A DNA stretch of 64,000 bases from contig CAVTOR010000009.1 in NCBI GenBank assembly GCA_963736235.1, positions 32,190-96,189 on the forward strand, given 5' to 3'. The notes under the pieces were generated by a model. It saw nothing but the letters and a program-made list of their open reading frames with translations. It was not told the DNA's origin and did no database searches. Both the position numbers and the translations under genes were made by a program. The DNA is from CAVORB01 sp963736235. Its GTDB lineage: Bacteria; Pseudomonadota; Gammaproteobacteria; Chromatiales; Chromatiaceae. The first letter of the stretch is position 1; the number at the start of each line of letters is the position of its first letter. Shown here piece by piece: positions 63,846 through 64,000 of this stretch.

Positions 63846-64000
63846 GTGGGACCAGAGTGGAAGGTCGCAAGATACAAGCTCCGCTCGCGTTGGCGCCGGG
63901 TCAGCGTAAAGCAGGCCAGGGCAGACTCGGGCGCAAGCATTGCGCGGAGGAGGCCTTTCAGCGATGAGCCGCCGTTGCGGGCGGAGCTGTTCAGCGCCGA
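63846..64000 (+). CDS. Partial gene at right edge, possibly cyclic beta-glucan synthetase (NdvB-like)
   Basis: A GTG with GGAGG 5 bases upstream opens a frame that runs off the window: MGPEWKVARYKLRSRWRR, then about 17 more residues and DEPPLRAELFSA. The last phrase resembles the N-terminal end of large NdvB-type cyclic glucan synthetases. Only about 51 residues are visible, so the call is weak. If right, it fits the glycan-modifying genes at 2-5.5 kb. Confidence 0.35.
   Translation, partial: MGPEWKVARYKLRSRWRRVSVKQARADSGASIARRRPFSDEPPLRAELFSA

Noticed and set aside
1..64000. CRISPR array, tRNA, rRNA or integrase-flanked island
   Set aside because: No spaced direct-repeat array, cloverleaf or rRNA segment was seen, and no integrase gene; the repeats found are dispersed single copies.

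Overview
The window comes from a high-GC, sulfur-oxidising gammaproteobacterium, most likely of the order Chromatiales (Ectothiorhodospiraceae or Chromatiaceae type). Four things point there: a flavocytochrome c sulfide dehydrogenase pair (fccAB), a soxYZ pair next to a YeeE/YedE sulfur-compound transporter and a tandem thioredoxin, an SHP/diheme cytochrome c/cytochrome b redox operon, and G+C-rich codon use broken by a few AT-richer acquired stretches. The genus cannot be fixed from the sequence alone.

Layout. 0.2-5.5 kb: a response-regulator diguanylate cyclase with two small genes, then a secreted glycosidase-like protein overlapping a membrane phosphoglycerol-transferase/sulfatase-like enzyme. 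5.7-9.0 kb: fccAB with a terminator, and a ChaN-PDZ lipoprotein. 9.7-11.5 kb: an acquired patch with a radical SAM/SPASM protein and remnants of IS630- and IS91-type transposases. 11.7-16.5 kb: a light/B12-sensor type MerR regulator with an operator-like repeat, a divergent 54-residue gene, an FKBP-like/methyltransferase fusion, and two paralogues of an uncharacterised family on opposite strands. 16.55-18.59 kb: an IS1634-like element with a three-times frameshifted transposase. 18.6-22.6 kb: the cytochrome b, SHP, DHC, PepSY and two-component-system operon. 22.8-32 kb: ion and stress functions (Kef-like antiporter, P-type ATPase, universal stress protein, ZntB-like transporter, MscS-like channel). 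31.8-35.5 kb: an AstE/AspA-like gene, rimK and mgtE. All three are otherwise well conserved but carry about 17 single-base insertions and no deletions, which looks more like a sequence-quality problem than gene death. 35.8-38.8 kb: mlaEFD-like lipid transporter. 39.8-47.8 kb: a polysaccharide cluster with two sulfotransferases, Wzz-like and Wza-like proteins, an EpsG-type tyrosine kinase and a pectate-lyase-fold protein. 48-53.6 kb: hemerythrin, tandem thioredoxin, YeeE, soxZ, soxY and a divergent winged-helix/TPR regulator. 54-59 kb: IS630 remnant, phospholipase D-VTT fusion, MgtC/DUF4010 protein and a CaCA antiporter. 59.1-63.5 kb: a decayed gene of an uncharacterised winged-helix family, two small genes and a DUF4338-ISAs1 transposase. 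The right edge holds the start of a gene that may encode a cyclic beta-glucan synthetase.

How the parts fit. FccAB would take electrons from sulfide to cytochrome c. SoxYZ would carry sulfane sulfur, with YeeE moving a sulfur compound across the membrane and the tandem thioredoxin keeping SoxYZ thiols reduced. The SHP operon is a separate cytochrome branch with its own sensor pair. The 39.8-47.8 kb genes look like the export and modification part of a sulfated exopolysaccharide; no glycosyltransferase, flippase or polymerase is in view.

A feature not explained by genes is a dispersed, hairpin-rich repeat with four copies (about 34.05, 38.9, 47.85 and 61.35 kb). All are intergenic and come in a short and a long form, with paired base changes that keep the stems. 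No tRNA, rRNA or CRISPR array was seen.
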